A DNA stretch of 64,000 nucleotides from G963667425 sp963667425 [NCBI: bacterium] (GCA_963667425.1 OY763407.1:1364001-1428000); one strand, 5' to 3'. Numbered from the stretch's first letter, positions 9,796-19,111 are shown. Translations and numbers: made by a program. Notes: a model not told the origin generated them from the sequence alone.

Positions 9796-10665
9796 AATTA
9801 CTCACCAGCTACTCTTTTACACCCTATCTTTCATTTTCCGGGAGTATTTAAAAAAATGGACTGTAAAATAAAGAGTGGTCTCAGATTTATTCTCAGCTGT
9901 TTATATTATTTGAGGAAAGATTAAAGAACTATGTTTAGGGAAAATTTGAGTTTACACAAAATTGTTGACACTCCCGTTTTAATTCTTCTGTTGTCATCGG
10001 TTTACCTCTTTTTCGGTTAATAATATGGCTTTTATTTTTATTTCACGGCTTTCCTCGGAGTGTTAACGTTTAACTTTTTCTGTTTCATAACCAACTTTTA
10101 TGTTCTGACGTTCAACTTTTTTCATCTGATGGTTTTCTTTTCTTATTTTATCGGCTTCTTTTCTGTTAATGGTGTGCTTCAAGTTTTTTTTCACAGACTT
10201 TTTCAGGCTCATCACCTGTTTCCAAATGCCAATCGGTACCTTTGTAAGAACAATTGCAATTAACTTTTTACCTATCACGACTGACTTTTTTATGTTTGCG
10301 GCTGAATTTTTATTAATTGTGTTTAACTTTTAAGTAATAATGGCTTTCATAGTTTTTTTTACTTTACTCGCTTCTTTAAAATAGATGCTTAAAGTTTTTT
10401 TTCATGAACTTTTTATCACTCATTACCTGTTTCCAGAGTTTTATCACTTATTTCCAAAGAGCTGTCACTTACTTCAAAACTGCTTTTGCTTTGTTCTTAA
10501 TCTATTTTACAGATAGATTTTTCCGTTTATTTCTTTTTCTTTTATCAATGAGCATTAGCTTTCATTTTATTTAGCCTTTATGTATTTAATTTATGACTTT
10601 ATTTTTGAGAAATCAATTTATTTTTATTTCGGATATGGTGTTTTGATAGGAAAATTGCGGGCTGT
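9796..10665 (+). other. 870-bp gene-free, T-rich stretch with degenerate repeats
   Basis: No convincing gene was found. A segment near 10063-10236 recurs imperfectly at about 10300-10446 (both contain a run of T followed by ACTTTTT and a CCTGTTTCC element). At 10413-10480 a roughly 22-bp motif with TCACTTA is repeated in tandem. At 9951-9979 the sequence TTTACACAAAATTGTTGACA resembles the terminus of an IS256-type element, next to a short Met-initiated peptide on the minus strand. The Lys-rich minus-strand frame at 10063-10278 has no ribosome site and follows the repeat. It reads as decayed sequence. Confidence 0.5.
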
Positions 10666-11883
10666 TTAGTGAATATCAGTTATTTTTTCAAACTCCGGCT
10701 CTTTCATTCCGCCTGCTCTGTCGCAGGAATATAATCTGCCGCTGTCTCTGCCCCAGCAGTAGACTTCACCTTTTTTAAATGCGCAGATATTGTTACCTTC
10801 TCTTATAACTGATTCCCATGGCTCGCTACTTTTATAGGATTTTACTATCTTTTCGCTGTTTTCAACTTCTCTGTTCCCTTCTATGATTTTATCTCCCCAG
10901 CAATATAGTATGCCGTCTGCTATTCCGCACAACCCATTTAAGCTTAATGAAATATCTTCCCACTTTTCATTTTCATCTTTTATCACGACTCTTTCAGGAA
11001 CACTGGAATAAGTTCTATCTTCAGCTCCATGAGGCGAATATCCACTTCTCCAGCCCCAGCAGTAAAGCTTGTTATCTTTAGTTATTCCGCAGTCAAACAA
11101 AAGCCCTAACACGACTTTTTTCCAGTTTCTTATGTTGTCATAATAGTTAGACAAGACATTTTGATCTATATTTTCCCAGCAGTATAACTCTCCTTTTACC
11201 ACAACACATGTTTTGTCAGAGCCCACATAAACATCTTCAATGTTTTTAAAGTACCCAATCTTTGTTGGAGTAGAAAGGAAACCATTTTTTATTAAACTAA
11301 TGCCATATTTATAACTTCCCCAGCAATAGAGAGTTCCTTCTCTTATTCCGCAACTGTAATTACTATCTGCTACAACTTTCTGCCAATTTTTAAATTCTGA
11401 AACTTTGACAGGTTCTGATTCAGAGAGTTTTGTTTTCGTGCCGAAATGTTCAGTATTATTTATAGCCTGGCAGTAAAGTTCGCCTTTTTTTAGTCCGCAA
11501 AAATGATCTCTTCCAATTGATATTGAATCAAACTCTTTAACGTTAAAAGTTCCTTTAAAGTAAGCGCTTCGTCCTATATCAATTTCAATAATCGGCAGAG
11601 TATAACGCCAGCAATTAAGCCAGCCGTATCTTCTTCCGCAGGCATAAAATCCCGGAAGAAATATCGTATCCCAACCATCAAGAACGTTTAAGCTCTCTTT
11701 ACATGTCGGCTCTTCAGATTTCTGTCTTGAAATATCTTCATTCCATGCAAGAGAGTAACGCCACCTAGGAGCAGGTTTAGGCTTTTTTTCAAATTTAGAT
11801 TCGACATCACTTTTTGCAGTTAAAGAAACTGCAACTATAACTGCAACAACAATTAAAAAGAGAGCTGAAAGATATTTTTTCAT
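10666..11883 (-). CDS. Exported RCC1-like seven-repeat protein (copy B)
   Basis: 405 residues with an N-terminal hydrophobic signal or anchor (about residues 4-22). It then has seven repeats of about 50 residues, each ending in a Cys-x6-Leu-x-Cys-Trp pattern (for example CGIADGILYCWG). Seven repeats with paired Cys fit a seven-bladed RCC1-type propeller with a disulphide per blade. The fold is inferred from the repeat pattern; function unknown. It is the last gene of the accessory operon and lies 22 bp after a close paralogue. The first 26 residues and the last 100 or so are nearly identical between the two, while the middle is diverged. Confidence 0.7.
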   Translation of the reverse strand: MKKYLSALFLIVVAVIVAVSLTAKSDVESKFEKKPKPAPRWRYSLAWNEDISRQKSEEPTCKESLNVLDGWDTIFLPGFYACGRRYGWLNCWRYTLPIIEIDIGRSAYFKGTFNVKEFDSISIGRDHFCGLKKGELYCQAINNTEHFGTKTKLSESEPVKVSEFKNWQKVVADSNYSCGIREGTLYCWGSYKYGISLIKNGFLSTPTKIGYFKNIEDVYVGSDKTCVVVKGELYCWENIDQNVLSNYYDNIRNWKKVVLGLLFDCGITKDNKLYCWGWRSGYSPHGAEDRTYSSVPERVVIKDENEKWEDISLSLNGLCGIADGILYCWGDKIIEGNREVENSEKIVKSYKSSEPWESVIREGNNICAFKKGEVYCWGRDSGRLYSCDRAGGMKEPEFEKITDIH

Positions 11884-11905
11884 GTTTCCTCATTGCAAAA
11901 ATATT

Positions 11906-13099
11906 TCATTTTATAATCTTTTCAAACTCCGGCTCTTTCATTCCGCCTGCTCTGTCGCAGGAATATAATCTGCCGCTGTCTCTGCCCCAGCAGTAGACTT
12001 CACCTTTTTTAAATGCGCAGATATTGTTACCTTCTCTTATAACTGATTCCCATGGCTCGCTACTTTTATAGGCTTTAACTATCTTTTCGCTGTTTTCAAC
12101 TTCTCTGTTCCTTTCTATGATTTTATCTCCCCAGCAATATAGTATGCCGTCTGCTATTCCGCAAAGGCCTCTTTGACTTAATGAAATATCTTCCCACTTT
12201 TCATTTTCATCTTTTATCACGACTCTTTCAGGAACACTGGAATTTAAATTACCTTTAATTTCATGAGGCAGATAATCACTTCTCCAGCCCCAGCAGTAAA
12301 GCTTGTTATCTTTAGTTATTCCGCAGTCAAATCCAGAACTCAGCACGACTTTTTTCCAGTTTCTTATGTTGTCTTTAAACTTATTATCAGACCAGCTGTT
12401 TTTATAACTACTCCAACAGTAGAGCTCGCCATCCATTATCCCGCAAGTCTCCTGATAACCAGTAAAAACATCTTCCCATTTTTTACAACCACCTATTTTT
12501 GCAGGTATATTAGAATCAGAAGAATTATTTCCCCAGCAGTAAAGTTCGCCATCTGCAATTCCGCAAATTCGGGAGCGTTCTATCGAAACTTTCTGCCAGT
12601 TTTTGATTTCTGAAACTTTAAAAGGCTTTTCTTCATATCCTTTTGCACCTTTTCCAAATAATTTTCTGTAATTATTACCCCAACAGTAGAGTTCACCTTT
12701 TTTTATTCCGCATAAATACCAAAAACCAGCTGATATTGAATCGTAACCCTTTATATCGTAAGAACCTGAAAGAGAATCTTTTTTTTCAACTTCTGTAATC
12801 GGACGTCTGTAGCTCCAGCAATGAAGTGTGTTTTCCATGATTCCACATGTGTAGTGTCCTGAAAGAAATATCTTTTTCCAGCCTGTAAGAAGATTCTTTC
12901 CCTTTTCGCAGGTAAGTGCTACGGAGTTTTGGTCACTTTGCTCTACTCTATTGCTTTCCCATGAATTTGAGTATCTCCAGACAGCTTTATTCCCATGCTT
13001 TTCCTGAGCTTTGGGCTTTGAATCACTTTTTGCAGTTAAAGAAACTGCAACTATAACTGCAACAACAATTAAAAAGAGAGCTGAAAGATATTTTTTCAT
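11906..13099 (-). CDS. Exported RCC1-like seven-repeat protein (copy A)
   Basis: 397 residues, paralogue of the next gene downstream. It has the same signal or anchor segment and seven Cys...LYCW repeats (CGIMENTLHCW, CGIKKGELYCWG, CGIADGELYCWG and so on), consistent with an RCC1/BLIP-II-like beta-propeller acting outside the cytoplasm. Its ATG follows the ankyrin lipoprotein stop codon by a single base, so translation is probably coupled. A binding or adhesion role would fit the fold but is not shown by the sequence. Confidence 0.7.
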   Translation of the reverse strand: MKKYLSALFLIVVAVIVAVSLTAKSDSKPKAQEKHGNKAVWRYSNSWESNRVEQSDQNSVALTCEKGKNLLTGWKKIFLSGHYTCGIMENTLHCWSYRRPITEVEKKDSLSGSYDIKGYDSISAGFWYLCGIKKGELYCWGNNYRKLFGKGAKGYEEKPFKVSEIKNWQKVSIERSRICGIADGELYCWGNNSSDSNIPAKIGGCKKWEDVFTGYQETCGIMDGELYCWSSYKNSWSDNKFKDNIRNWKKVVLSSGFDCGITKDNKLYCWGWRSDYLPHEIKGNLNSSVPERVVIKDENEKWEDISLSQRGLCGIADGILYCWGDKIIERNREVENSEKIVKAYKSSEPWESVIREGNNICAFKKGEVYCWGRDSGRLYSCDRAGGMKEPEFEKIIK

Positions 13100-13100
13100 G

Positions 13101-14258
13101 TTAAAGTTCTATCCCTCTTTCTTTACAAAATTCTCTTACTGTTTTGCCGCGAACTTTAATATCTGAATCTGCTCCATTTGCAACAAGGAATTTTGAGAGA
13201 TCTGAAAGATTCCTTGCGCATGAATGTTCAAGCAGTGTTGTTCCACCTACATTTTGACTATTTATATCCACGCCTTTTGCGATAATTATTGGAACTAATT
13301 CTTTAAATATTTCTATATCTTCGCTGATTTTACATGAAAATAGCAGTATCTGTAATATTGAATATTTATAAGCCACCTTCTGATGAACAAATTTAACTCC
13401 TTTTTCTATAAGAAGTTTGGCATTTTGTATCGAAGAATAGAAAATGGGGCTGTACCCTTTGCTGTCTTCAGCGTTTATATCTGCGCCCTTTTCTATAAGA
13501 TATTTTAAGATCTTATCGTCTTTAAGTTTTGCAGCATAACTGATATTTGGAACAAAAATTCCTTCCTTATTGTCTATAATGCCGTAATCGGATTTAACTT
13601 TTATGAATTTACCATATTTTTCATCAATAAATTTTCTATTTCTCATTAATGTCAAAGCATAATTTTCATTAAGATCTTCAGGTTTAATATTGTAAATAGA
13701 AATATTTAAGAAGGTGGCTATCAGTACTTTTAAATCGTCTTTATTTCCTGTTCTGTAATAAGATGCAAGCCATTCTGGTTTTTTGGATGACTTTTTTTCT
13801 ATAAATCGGACAAATTTCTTAGGTTTTATAATGTCTCCATCAAGCAAAAGAGCTCTATTTGCTTTTAAGAGTTTTTTATTTACATCAACCCTTGCCTGTT
13901 CTATCAGAAACTTTACAACTTCAAAGTGTCCTTCTCCTACTGCCGCATTTAACGGAGAAGAATAGTGATTGAAATCTATCATTTTAGGATCTACTTTTAC
14001 CGCTATTATCCCATCTTTGTCTGCATCCGCCCCTTTTTCTACAAGAAACTTAACCGTTTCAATATCACCTTTAAAAGCTGCCCACATTAAAGGCGTTGCA
14101 CCTGCTTCATCTGGCTTATTTATGTTTTTCAGTGTTATTGAATCTTTTAACTTTGTAAAATTTCCTTCTTTTACTATTTCTATTACTGAATCAGGCTTTT
14201 TACTGGTTGTACATGCAGCAAAAACAGCTGCTAAAAGAATCACTATGATTTTGTTCAT
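13101..14258 (-). CDS. Ankyrin-repeat lipoprotein
   Basis: 385 residues from the ATG at 14258, chosen because GGGGAAAC lies upstream and a signal peptide with lipobox FAAC follows at once. A longer start would overlap the preceding gene. Ankyrin units are visible at about 45-85 (GATPLMWAAFKGDIETVKFL), 100-125, 250-290 (SYAAKLKDDKILKYLIEKGA) and 320-375. The repeats mediate protein-protein contact; the lipidation signal places them in the envelope. It is the middle gene of the five-gene accessory operon. Partner unknown. Confidence 0.8.
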   Translation of the reverse strand: MNKIIVILLAAVFAACTTSKKPDSVIEIVKEGNFTKLKDSITLKNINKPDEAGATPLMWAAFKGDIETVKFLVEKGADADKDGIIAVKVDPKMIDFNHYSSPLNAAVGEGHFEVVKFLIEQARVDVNKKLLKANRALLLDGDIIKPKKFVRFIEKKSSKKPEWLASYYRTGNKDDLKVLIATFLNISIYNIKPEDLNENYALTLMRNRKFIDEKYGKFIKVKSDYGIIDNKEGIFVPNISYAAKLKDDKILKYLIEKGADINAEDSKGYSPIFYSSIQNAKLLIEKGVKFVHQKVAYKYSILQILLFSCKISEDIEIFKELVPIIIAKGVDINSQNVGGTTLLEHSCARNLSDLSKFLVANGADSDIKVRGKTVREFCKERGIEL

Positions 14259-14269
14259 ATGGTTTCCCC

Positions 14270-15643
14270 TCACTGCAATACAAATATTTCCGAGATGCAT
14301 GTATCTTTATATTTTGTTCCGCTTGTAACTTTATTTATTTTAAGCTTTATTTTCCATTTTCCTTTACCAAGCTCTTTATATACATACGCATCTCCTTCTT
14401 GATTATATATTATTGTATAATCGTAATATGGATTTTTTTTCATGTTAAAACGTTGATAATCAATACTGTAAAATTCTTTTTGAGAATTTTTATTCTGCTT
14501 GATAAAATCAATCTTTTCGGATGTTATATTCTTTTGAATTGTACTGTTTTTATCTGATTTTATGCTTAGCTCAAGAATTTCAATCTTGCCGTTTTCTTCA
14601 AATGATCGGTTATTTTTAGCGTAACCGTTTACAATTGCAATGTATCTAACTGGAACTTGTGTTTCAAACTCTATCCACTCATCTTCGCCATTTCCTTTAC
14701 TTCCCTCACACCACGCAGTTTCAGGATTTCCATCAAAAAGGTTTTCTGCTTTATACTTTTCACCAAGTGTTGATGATGCTTTGATACTTTTTATCATTTT
14801 ATCTTTTAGTCTATCTTTTATCATCTGCTGCCATACATATTTTGGAGTATCATTGTAACTTATAAGAATTTCATCTTCTTTTTCAAAAGAGAAGTTTTTC
14901 TTTTTAAGTTTTAAAATACCTTCTTTTTCAAATGTAAACAGCCCTGAATAAGGATAAAATGTTTTTATAGCACCTCCATATTTAAAAAGTTCTCTCATGT
15001 CGATATTTATTTCAAATTCATCTGCTGTTCCTTCTCCAAAATATGCGGCAGGAAGAAGAGAATATTCTATTTCTTTAAGAGTTATTTCACTTATTACCAA
15101 TGAGTCATAAATTGTTTCAATCCACCACGGATCAACTTCATAACTGACTTCAATTTCAACTTTCTTTTCAGGTTCAAAAGTAAGAGAAAACATATAAAAC
15201 CGCTCTATTTTTTCAGGTTTTTTATCTTCCTCAACATATGAATATGCTATTTTCTCCTTCTGTTCTATCTGTTTTTGAAGGATTCCATCCTTTTTTAAGG
15301 AAAAATTACGTATCTTGTCTTTAATGAAGAAAGAATCTTTAATGGGTAAATCCGATGACTCCATAAGTCCGGTTCCTATCTCATAAATTACAGGAAAAGC
15401 GTAAGAAACTGACTCGCTTTTTTTCAGTTTGTTTGAAAAGAGATATTTTACATTAAAATGAAATGCGCCACCTACCATTTTTATATCAATAGTCTCTTTC
15501 TCAATTTTGATATCACTCTTTTTTATAAAGACAATATTACCCGTTTTTTTCAAAGCACATCCGTCAAATATAGCACCATTTGCCCACACTAAATTTGAGA
15601 TAAAAATAATTAATAAAAAGAGAGCTGTTTTTAATGACTGCAT
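14270..15643 (-). CDS. Exported protein with C-terminal discoidin/NADase-type glycan-binding-like domain
   Basis: 457 residues from the ATG at 15643 (GGGAAAACA upstream; signal peptide MQSLKTALFLLIIFISNLVW). The N-terminal half has an Ig-like pattern (HFNVKYLFSN, YAFPV) shared with the upstream neighbour and loosely like DUF4424 proteins. Residues about 285-430 contain YKAENLFDGNPETAWCEGSK and WIEFETQVPVRYIAIVNGYA, the hallmark of the discoidin-like domain that binds glycans in many exported bacterial proteins. The DUF4424 resemblance is tentative; the discoidin-like domain is well supported. Confidence 0.7.
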   Translation of the reverse strand: MQSLKTALFLLIIFISNLVWANGAIFDGCALKKTGNIVFIKKSDIKIEKETIDIKMVGGAFHFNVKYLFSNKLKKSESVSYAFPVIYEIGTGLMESSDLPIKDSFFIKDKIRNFSLKKDGILQKQIEQKEKIAYSYVEEDKKPEKIERFYMFSLTFEPEKKVEIEVSYEVDPWWIETIYDSLVISEITLKEIEYSLLPAAYFGEGTADEFEINIDMRELFKYGGAIKTFYPYSGLFTFEKEGILKLKKKNFSFEKEDEILISYNDTPKYVWQQMIKDRLKDKMIKSIKASSTLGEKYKAENLFDGNPETAWCEGSKGNGEDEWIEFETQVPVRYIAIVNGYAKNNRSFEENGKIEILELSIKSDKNSTIQKNITSEKIDFIKQNKNSQKEFYSIDYQRFNMKKNPYYDYTIIYNQEGDAYVYKELGKGKWKIKLKINKVTSGTKYKDTCISEIFVLQ

Positions 15644-15656
15644 TGTTTTCCCATTC

Positions 15657-16934
15657 TTATTTCTTTTTCTCTTTGAATACATGAGGTAAAAATATCAGTT
15701 CGCTAATGCATATATGTTTATCTTTTGGATTCAATGATTTGATATTTATTTTAACTCTGCATTCTTTAATACCTGTTTCATCATACTCTGCAAGGTCAAA
15801 AACATCGTCAATTGAATCCATAAGGTATTTACTATTCTTTTTTTCCTCCATTGAACATCCGTAAGCACCGCAGTAATCACATACTCTGTTTTTGCTGGAA
15901 GAAGTTGTGAAATCCATATCTCTACTATCAACCTTTTCTACGCCTTCTTTATCAACAAATATTACTGTGGCTTTCACCTGATAATCTTTTCTTTTTTTAT
16001 CCGGAAAGAGTATTCCCATAAATCCCGGAAGATATTTTTCAGGAAAAACAAAACTTATCTCACCATCATTAAGACAGGTATACGTGTTTTTATTAAAATC
16101 AAACATTTTGTTAGAAACAGACTTTCTCATTTTAGGTTTTACAATTTCAAGTTCATTTAAATTCACCTTCTGATAGTTGTAAAATTCATATTTATCCTTA
16201 TCTTTAAGATCATAACTTATCTCAAGCTTTTTTATTTTAGTAAAATCGACATTTTTACCATGATAAATCTTTATATTTTTATTAGAAGATTTGAATTCAA
16301 GCCCTTTGATTTCATGAAGTGTTCCTTTTATATTGGAAACATCAAGATTTACATTTAGCTCTCCAACTTTATTTATGCCAAAGTATGATGCCGGATAAAA
16401 ATCATAAAAAATAAAATGTTTATTAAGAGCAGGTTTCGCCGAACAGCTGTAACTATACATATGTGGACTCACATAAACTGTATATTTGATAGATACTACG
16501 GTTTCTTTTTCCTTTTCAAATTCTATTTCTGATATAAACCACTCTTTTATCTCAGTTTCAGCTATTTCATACTTTCTTGAATGATTCTTTTTATTACCGT
16601 TTACAGTGAGTGTATAACCATACACCATTTCTTCATCAAACTTTTGACCTGGTTCAAGATAACTTGAAAACTGCCTCACTGTAATTGGAAATGCAAAACT
16701 GATTTTTTCCTTTTCACTTCTGTTTTTAAATATATATCTAACATTGAAATGAGCTTTGTTACCATCAATTTTGATAAATAAATCTTCTTTTAAAAGTTCT
16801 ATGCTGGCTTTTTTTACAAATGTTATATTTCCAGTCCCTTCTAAGGTAAACATGTCTATGGGACCACCGTTTGCGTAAAGCAAACATGAAAAAAGAATAA
16901 TTAATAAAAAGAGATATGTTTTCAATTCCTGCAT
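15657..16934 (-). CDS. Exported protein, paralogue of the downstream discoidin-domain protein
   Basis: 425 residues from the ATG at 16934 (GAGAGGAAAA upstream, signal peptide MQELKTYLFLLIILFSCLLY). The first 200 residues align by eye with the next gene (GNITFVKKASIELLKEDLFI, then AHFNVRYIFKN and a FAFPI motif) and weakly recall DUF4424. The C-terminal half differs, with no clear discoidin motif but a Cys-rich stretch (CDYCGAYGC). First gene of the accessory operon, directly downstream of promoter-repeat copy 1. Function unknown. Confidence 0.65.
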   Translation of the reverse strand: MQELKTYLFLLIILFSCLLYANGGPIDMFTLEGTGNITFVKKASIELLKEDLFIKIDGNKAHFNVRYIFKNRSEKEKISFAFPITVRQFSSYLEPGQKFDEEMVYGYTLTVNGNKKNHSRKYEIAETEIKEWFISEIEFEKEKETVVSIKYTVYVSPHMYSYSCSAKPALNKHFIFYDFYPASYFGINKVGELNVNLDVSNIKGTLHEIKGLEFKSSNKNIKIYHGKNVDFTKIKKLEISYDLKDKDKYEFYNYQKVNLNELEIVKPKMRKSVSNKMFDFNKNTYTCLNDGEISFVFPEKYLPGFMGILFPDKKRKDYQVKATVIFVDKEGVEKVDSRDMDFTTSSSKNRVCDYCGAYGCSMEEKKNSKYLMDSIDDVFDLAEYDETGIKECRVKINIKSLNPKDKHICISELIFLPHVFKEKKK

Positions 16935-16960
16935 TGTTTTCCTCTCATTTCCTTTATGCC

Positions 16961-17041
16961 GCAAAACTTTATACAAGCATCTTATCACAACTTATTTTCT
17001 AATCAATATTAACATGAACTGTTTTCAGGGATTATAAATGT
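16961..17041. repeat. Promoter-bearing repeat, copy 1
   Basis: Shares GCAAAACTTTATAC...CTTAYCACAACTTATTTT..., the TTTTCAGGG core and TTATAAATGTT with copy 2 (18267-18382), and most of that with copy 3 (19486-19580). Its right part has diverged and lost the plus-strand TTGACT motif present in the other two copies. Confidence 0.85.
16979..17006 (-). promoter_or_regulatory. Promoter of the accessory operon (inside repeat copy 1)
   Basis: Minus strand: TTGATT (17006-17001), 16-bp spacer, TAAGAT (16984-16979); predicted leader about 38 nt to the ATG at 16934. The same boxes and spacing occur in repeat copy 2. Confidence 0.6.
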
Positions 17042-17062
17042 TTTACTGTAGGGACTTAACGG

Positions 17063-18250
17063 TTACGGCTTTTTTCTGATTCCGAAAAAATTCTTTTTAC
17101 CTAGCTCTTTGTCAAGCTCATTTAAAAGTTCTCTGCGTCTTTTTCCATCATAGTTTCTAAGATCGTTGGTATCAGCTCCTTTTTTTACAAAGAGGTCTGC
17201 AATTTCATATGTTTTTATATTATGAGCGTAGCTTAATGGTGAGTATCCGTTTATGTCAGCTATAAATAGCTGTTTTTCATCTTTTTGAATAATGGTTTTT
17301 ATCATATCCATGTTTTTCTGCCAGATAGCGTACATTAAATTCGTTCTTCCGTTAATATCTCTGTGAGACAGACAATCCATTTGACTTGATAATAGTTTAA
17401 AAGATTTTATATCGTTTCTGATTATTGCATAGAAAAGCGGATCGTGACCACAATTGTTAATGTTGTATGGTTTGCTGATTCTTTTCAAAAGCCATTTCAC
17501 TATATCAAAATTTCCTTTCCATATTGCATATAGAAGCGGAGTGCTGCCATCATTGTTCTGTTGATTCATTTTTACTTCAAAATCAGAGAGAAGCTTGAGC
17601 ATTTTTAAATTCTGATTCATAACAGCATAAAATACAGCATTGTGTCCTAAAGAATCTTCAATGTTTTTATTTGTGGTATGCTTTTTTAATAAATTTTTTA
17701 CTTCTTTCAGATTGTTATTTTTTACTTCAAAAAGCAGTGGTGCCAGATCTTCTTTCAGTTTTTCAATTTTGGCAATCTGATACATGGATTTCTCAATGTC
17801 ATTTTCAATATTGTAACTGGAAAAGCGTACTGCGTTTTCCTGAGGCAGAACAAAACTGGTTTCAAAAACGTTGTTGTCATATTCCAGATAGTTCCTTGGC
17901 TGAGCAAGCAGTTCTTCTGCTTTTGTTAAATCCCTTTTTAAAGATGCCAAAATGATTGGAGAATTTGTTGTTGCCCAGTTTATATCTTCAAATGTTGCGG
18001 AGCCGTCATGCATTGCATTGTTACAAATTTTACGAAGCCTGTGGGCATCTTTTGCTGTTGTATTTTGAATCCAGCTATCCTGTTCCATGTAGATGAGCAT
18101 TGTGGAAAGATTAATGTTGGCACCATGTTCATCAACTTCAGGATAATCGTAATTTTCAATTAACAGTTGATATAGTTTTTTGACTGCCAGTTCAAATTCC
18201 ATTCTTATCGGAGCAAGAGTTGCTGCATTCTCTTTTCTTACTGAATCCAT
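17063..18250 (-). CDS. HEPN/DUF4145-like domain fused to ankyrin repeats
   Basis: 395 residues, no signal peptide, so probably cytoplasmic. Residues 1-120 are helical and contain LRKICNNAMHDG, which matches the Arg-x7-His pattern of the DUF4145/HEPN group found in several abortive-infection and RNA-cleaving proteins. Residues about 160-375 carry at least five ankyrin units (SLGHNAVFYAVMNQNLKMLK, DGSTPLLYAIWKGNFDIVKW, NGRTNLMYAIWQKNMDMIKT, NGYSPLSYAH). It has its own copy of the repeat-borne promoter 35 bp upstream. A defence or toxin role is only an inference from the HEPN-like motif; the ankyrin part would sense or bind a partner. Confidence 0.65.
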   Translation of the reverse strand: MDSVRKENAATLAPIRMEFELAVKKLYQLLIENYDYPEVDEHGANINLSTMLIYMEQDSWIQNTTAKDAHRLRKICNNAMHDGSATFEDINWATTNSPIILASLKRDLTKAEELLAQPRNYLEYDNNVFETSFVLPQENAVRFSSYNIENDIEKSMYQIAKIEKLKEDLAPLLFEVKNNNLKEVKNLLKKHTTNKNIEDSLGHNAVFYAVMNQNLKMLKLLSDFEVKMNQQNNDGSTPLLYAIWKGNFDIVKWLLKRISKPYNINNCGHDPLFYAIIRNDIKSFKLLSSQMDCLSHRDINGRTNLMYAIWQKNMDMIKTIIQKDEKQLFIADINGYSPLSYAHNIKTYEIADLFVKKGADTNDLRNYDGKRRRELLNELDKELGKKNFFGIRKKP

Positions 18251-18266
18251 CTATTCCTCTTTCGTT

Positions 18267-18382
18267 GCAAAACTTTATACACGCATCTTACCACAACTTA
18301 TTTTCTAATCAATATTAATATGAACTGTTTTCAGGGCTTATAAATGTTTAACTTTGTGCGAGAGCTCTTGACTCTCAGAACT
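18267..18382. repeat. Promoter-bearing repeat, copy 2
   Basis: Most complete copy. It contains the minus-strand TTGATT-N16-TAAGAT promoter (18312-18285) for the HEPN/ankyrin gene and, on the plus strand, TTGACT (18368-18373) followed after 15 bp by TATGAT (18389-18394). The plus-strand promoter points into the 3' end of the convergent DCL-family gene and would make antisense RNA. Confidence 0.85.
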
Positions 18383-18421
18383 ATGTTTTATGATATGAGT
18401 AAGAAAAGTTAAAAGTACTTT

Positions 18422-19111
18422 CTAATCTATTTTCAAATCTTTTTTTTGTTTTTTTACTCTTGCCTGAAAAGCTCTGCCTGAATTTTTGCTCTTCTTTACA
18501 ATTCTAAGAGTTGCTTTTTCTTTATGGTAATCTCTAAATTTATGAGTAATCTCATCATCTTTAAATTTATAAATGCCATCTATAATTTCAATATATTCAA
18601 TAGAATTTAAATCAATCTTATTAACTTCAACAAACCTTTCAACAATCATAGAAAAAGTGTTTGGCTGTCTGTGGTCAACAACCAAATCTTTCCATTCACA
18701 AAGCTCTCCTGTTTCTTGACACTTAACTTTCCAGTTTTTTGAGTTTTCTTTAAAATATTGAAGTTTTACATTATTAATATCTTCTTGAACAACATCTCGG
18801 CACGTATTACGAAATATTGTCAAAGGCGATTTGTTTCCGTTTATACATTTTATGTAAGAAAAGGCTTCTAATTCAGAATTATTATCAAGAATGTAAAATG
18901 CTTTTGAATTATATTTAACTTTATTAACTATAATTTCTTTAATTCCATTGCTAAGTTTTTTTTCACAATCAGGATGAACGCTTAATAATTCAATAATATC
19001 TTCTTTATCTTTTTCATTTAGAATTTCTCCAAATTTATAAGAATTTAGAATTTTCTTATAATAATTTAGAGCATCTTTTTTGTACTTAAATTCTTTCTTT
19101 CCTATTTGCAT
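18422..19111 (-). CDS. DCL family / DUF3223 protein
   Basis: 229 residues. Residues 8-110 fit the DUF3223 (DCL) pattern: FKYKKDALNYYKKIL, a HPDCEKKLSNGI step, FYILDNNSELEAFSYIKCI, then CRDVVQEDI. Residues about 135-165 contain CQETGELCEWKDLVVDHRQP, a Cys-x-x-x-Gly...Asp-His arrangement that resembles an HNH-like metal site, often found at the end of this family. The C-terminus is Lys-rich. The biochemical role of bacterial DCL proteins is not established; the accessory setting suggests nucleic-acid-related or defence use. GGAG lies upstream of the ATG. Confidence 0.7.
   Translation of the reverse strand: MQIGKKEFKYKKDALNYYKKILNSYKFGEILNEKDKEDIIELLSVHPDCEKKLSNGIKEIIVNKVKYNSKAFYILDNNSELEAFSYIKCINGNKSPLTIFRNTCRDVVQEDINNVKLQYFKENSKNWKVKCQETGELCEWKDLVVDHRQPNTFSMIVERFVEVNKIDLNSIEYIEIIDGIYKFKDDEITHKFRDYHKEKATLRIVKKSKNSGRAFQARVKKQKKDLKID

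Noticed and set aside
10063-10278. Lys-rich 71-residue minus-strand frame
   Set aside because: No ribosome site, lies within degenerate repeats, and the second repeat copy is full of stops.
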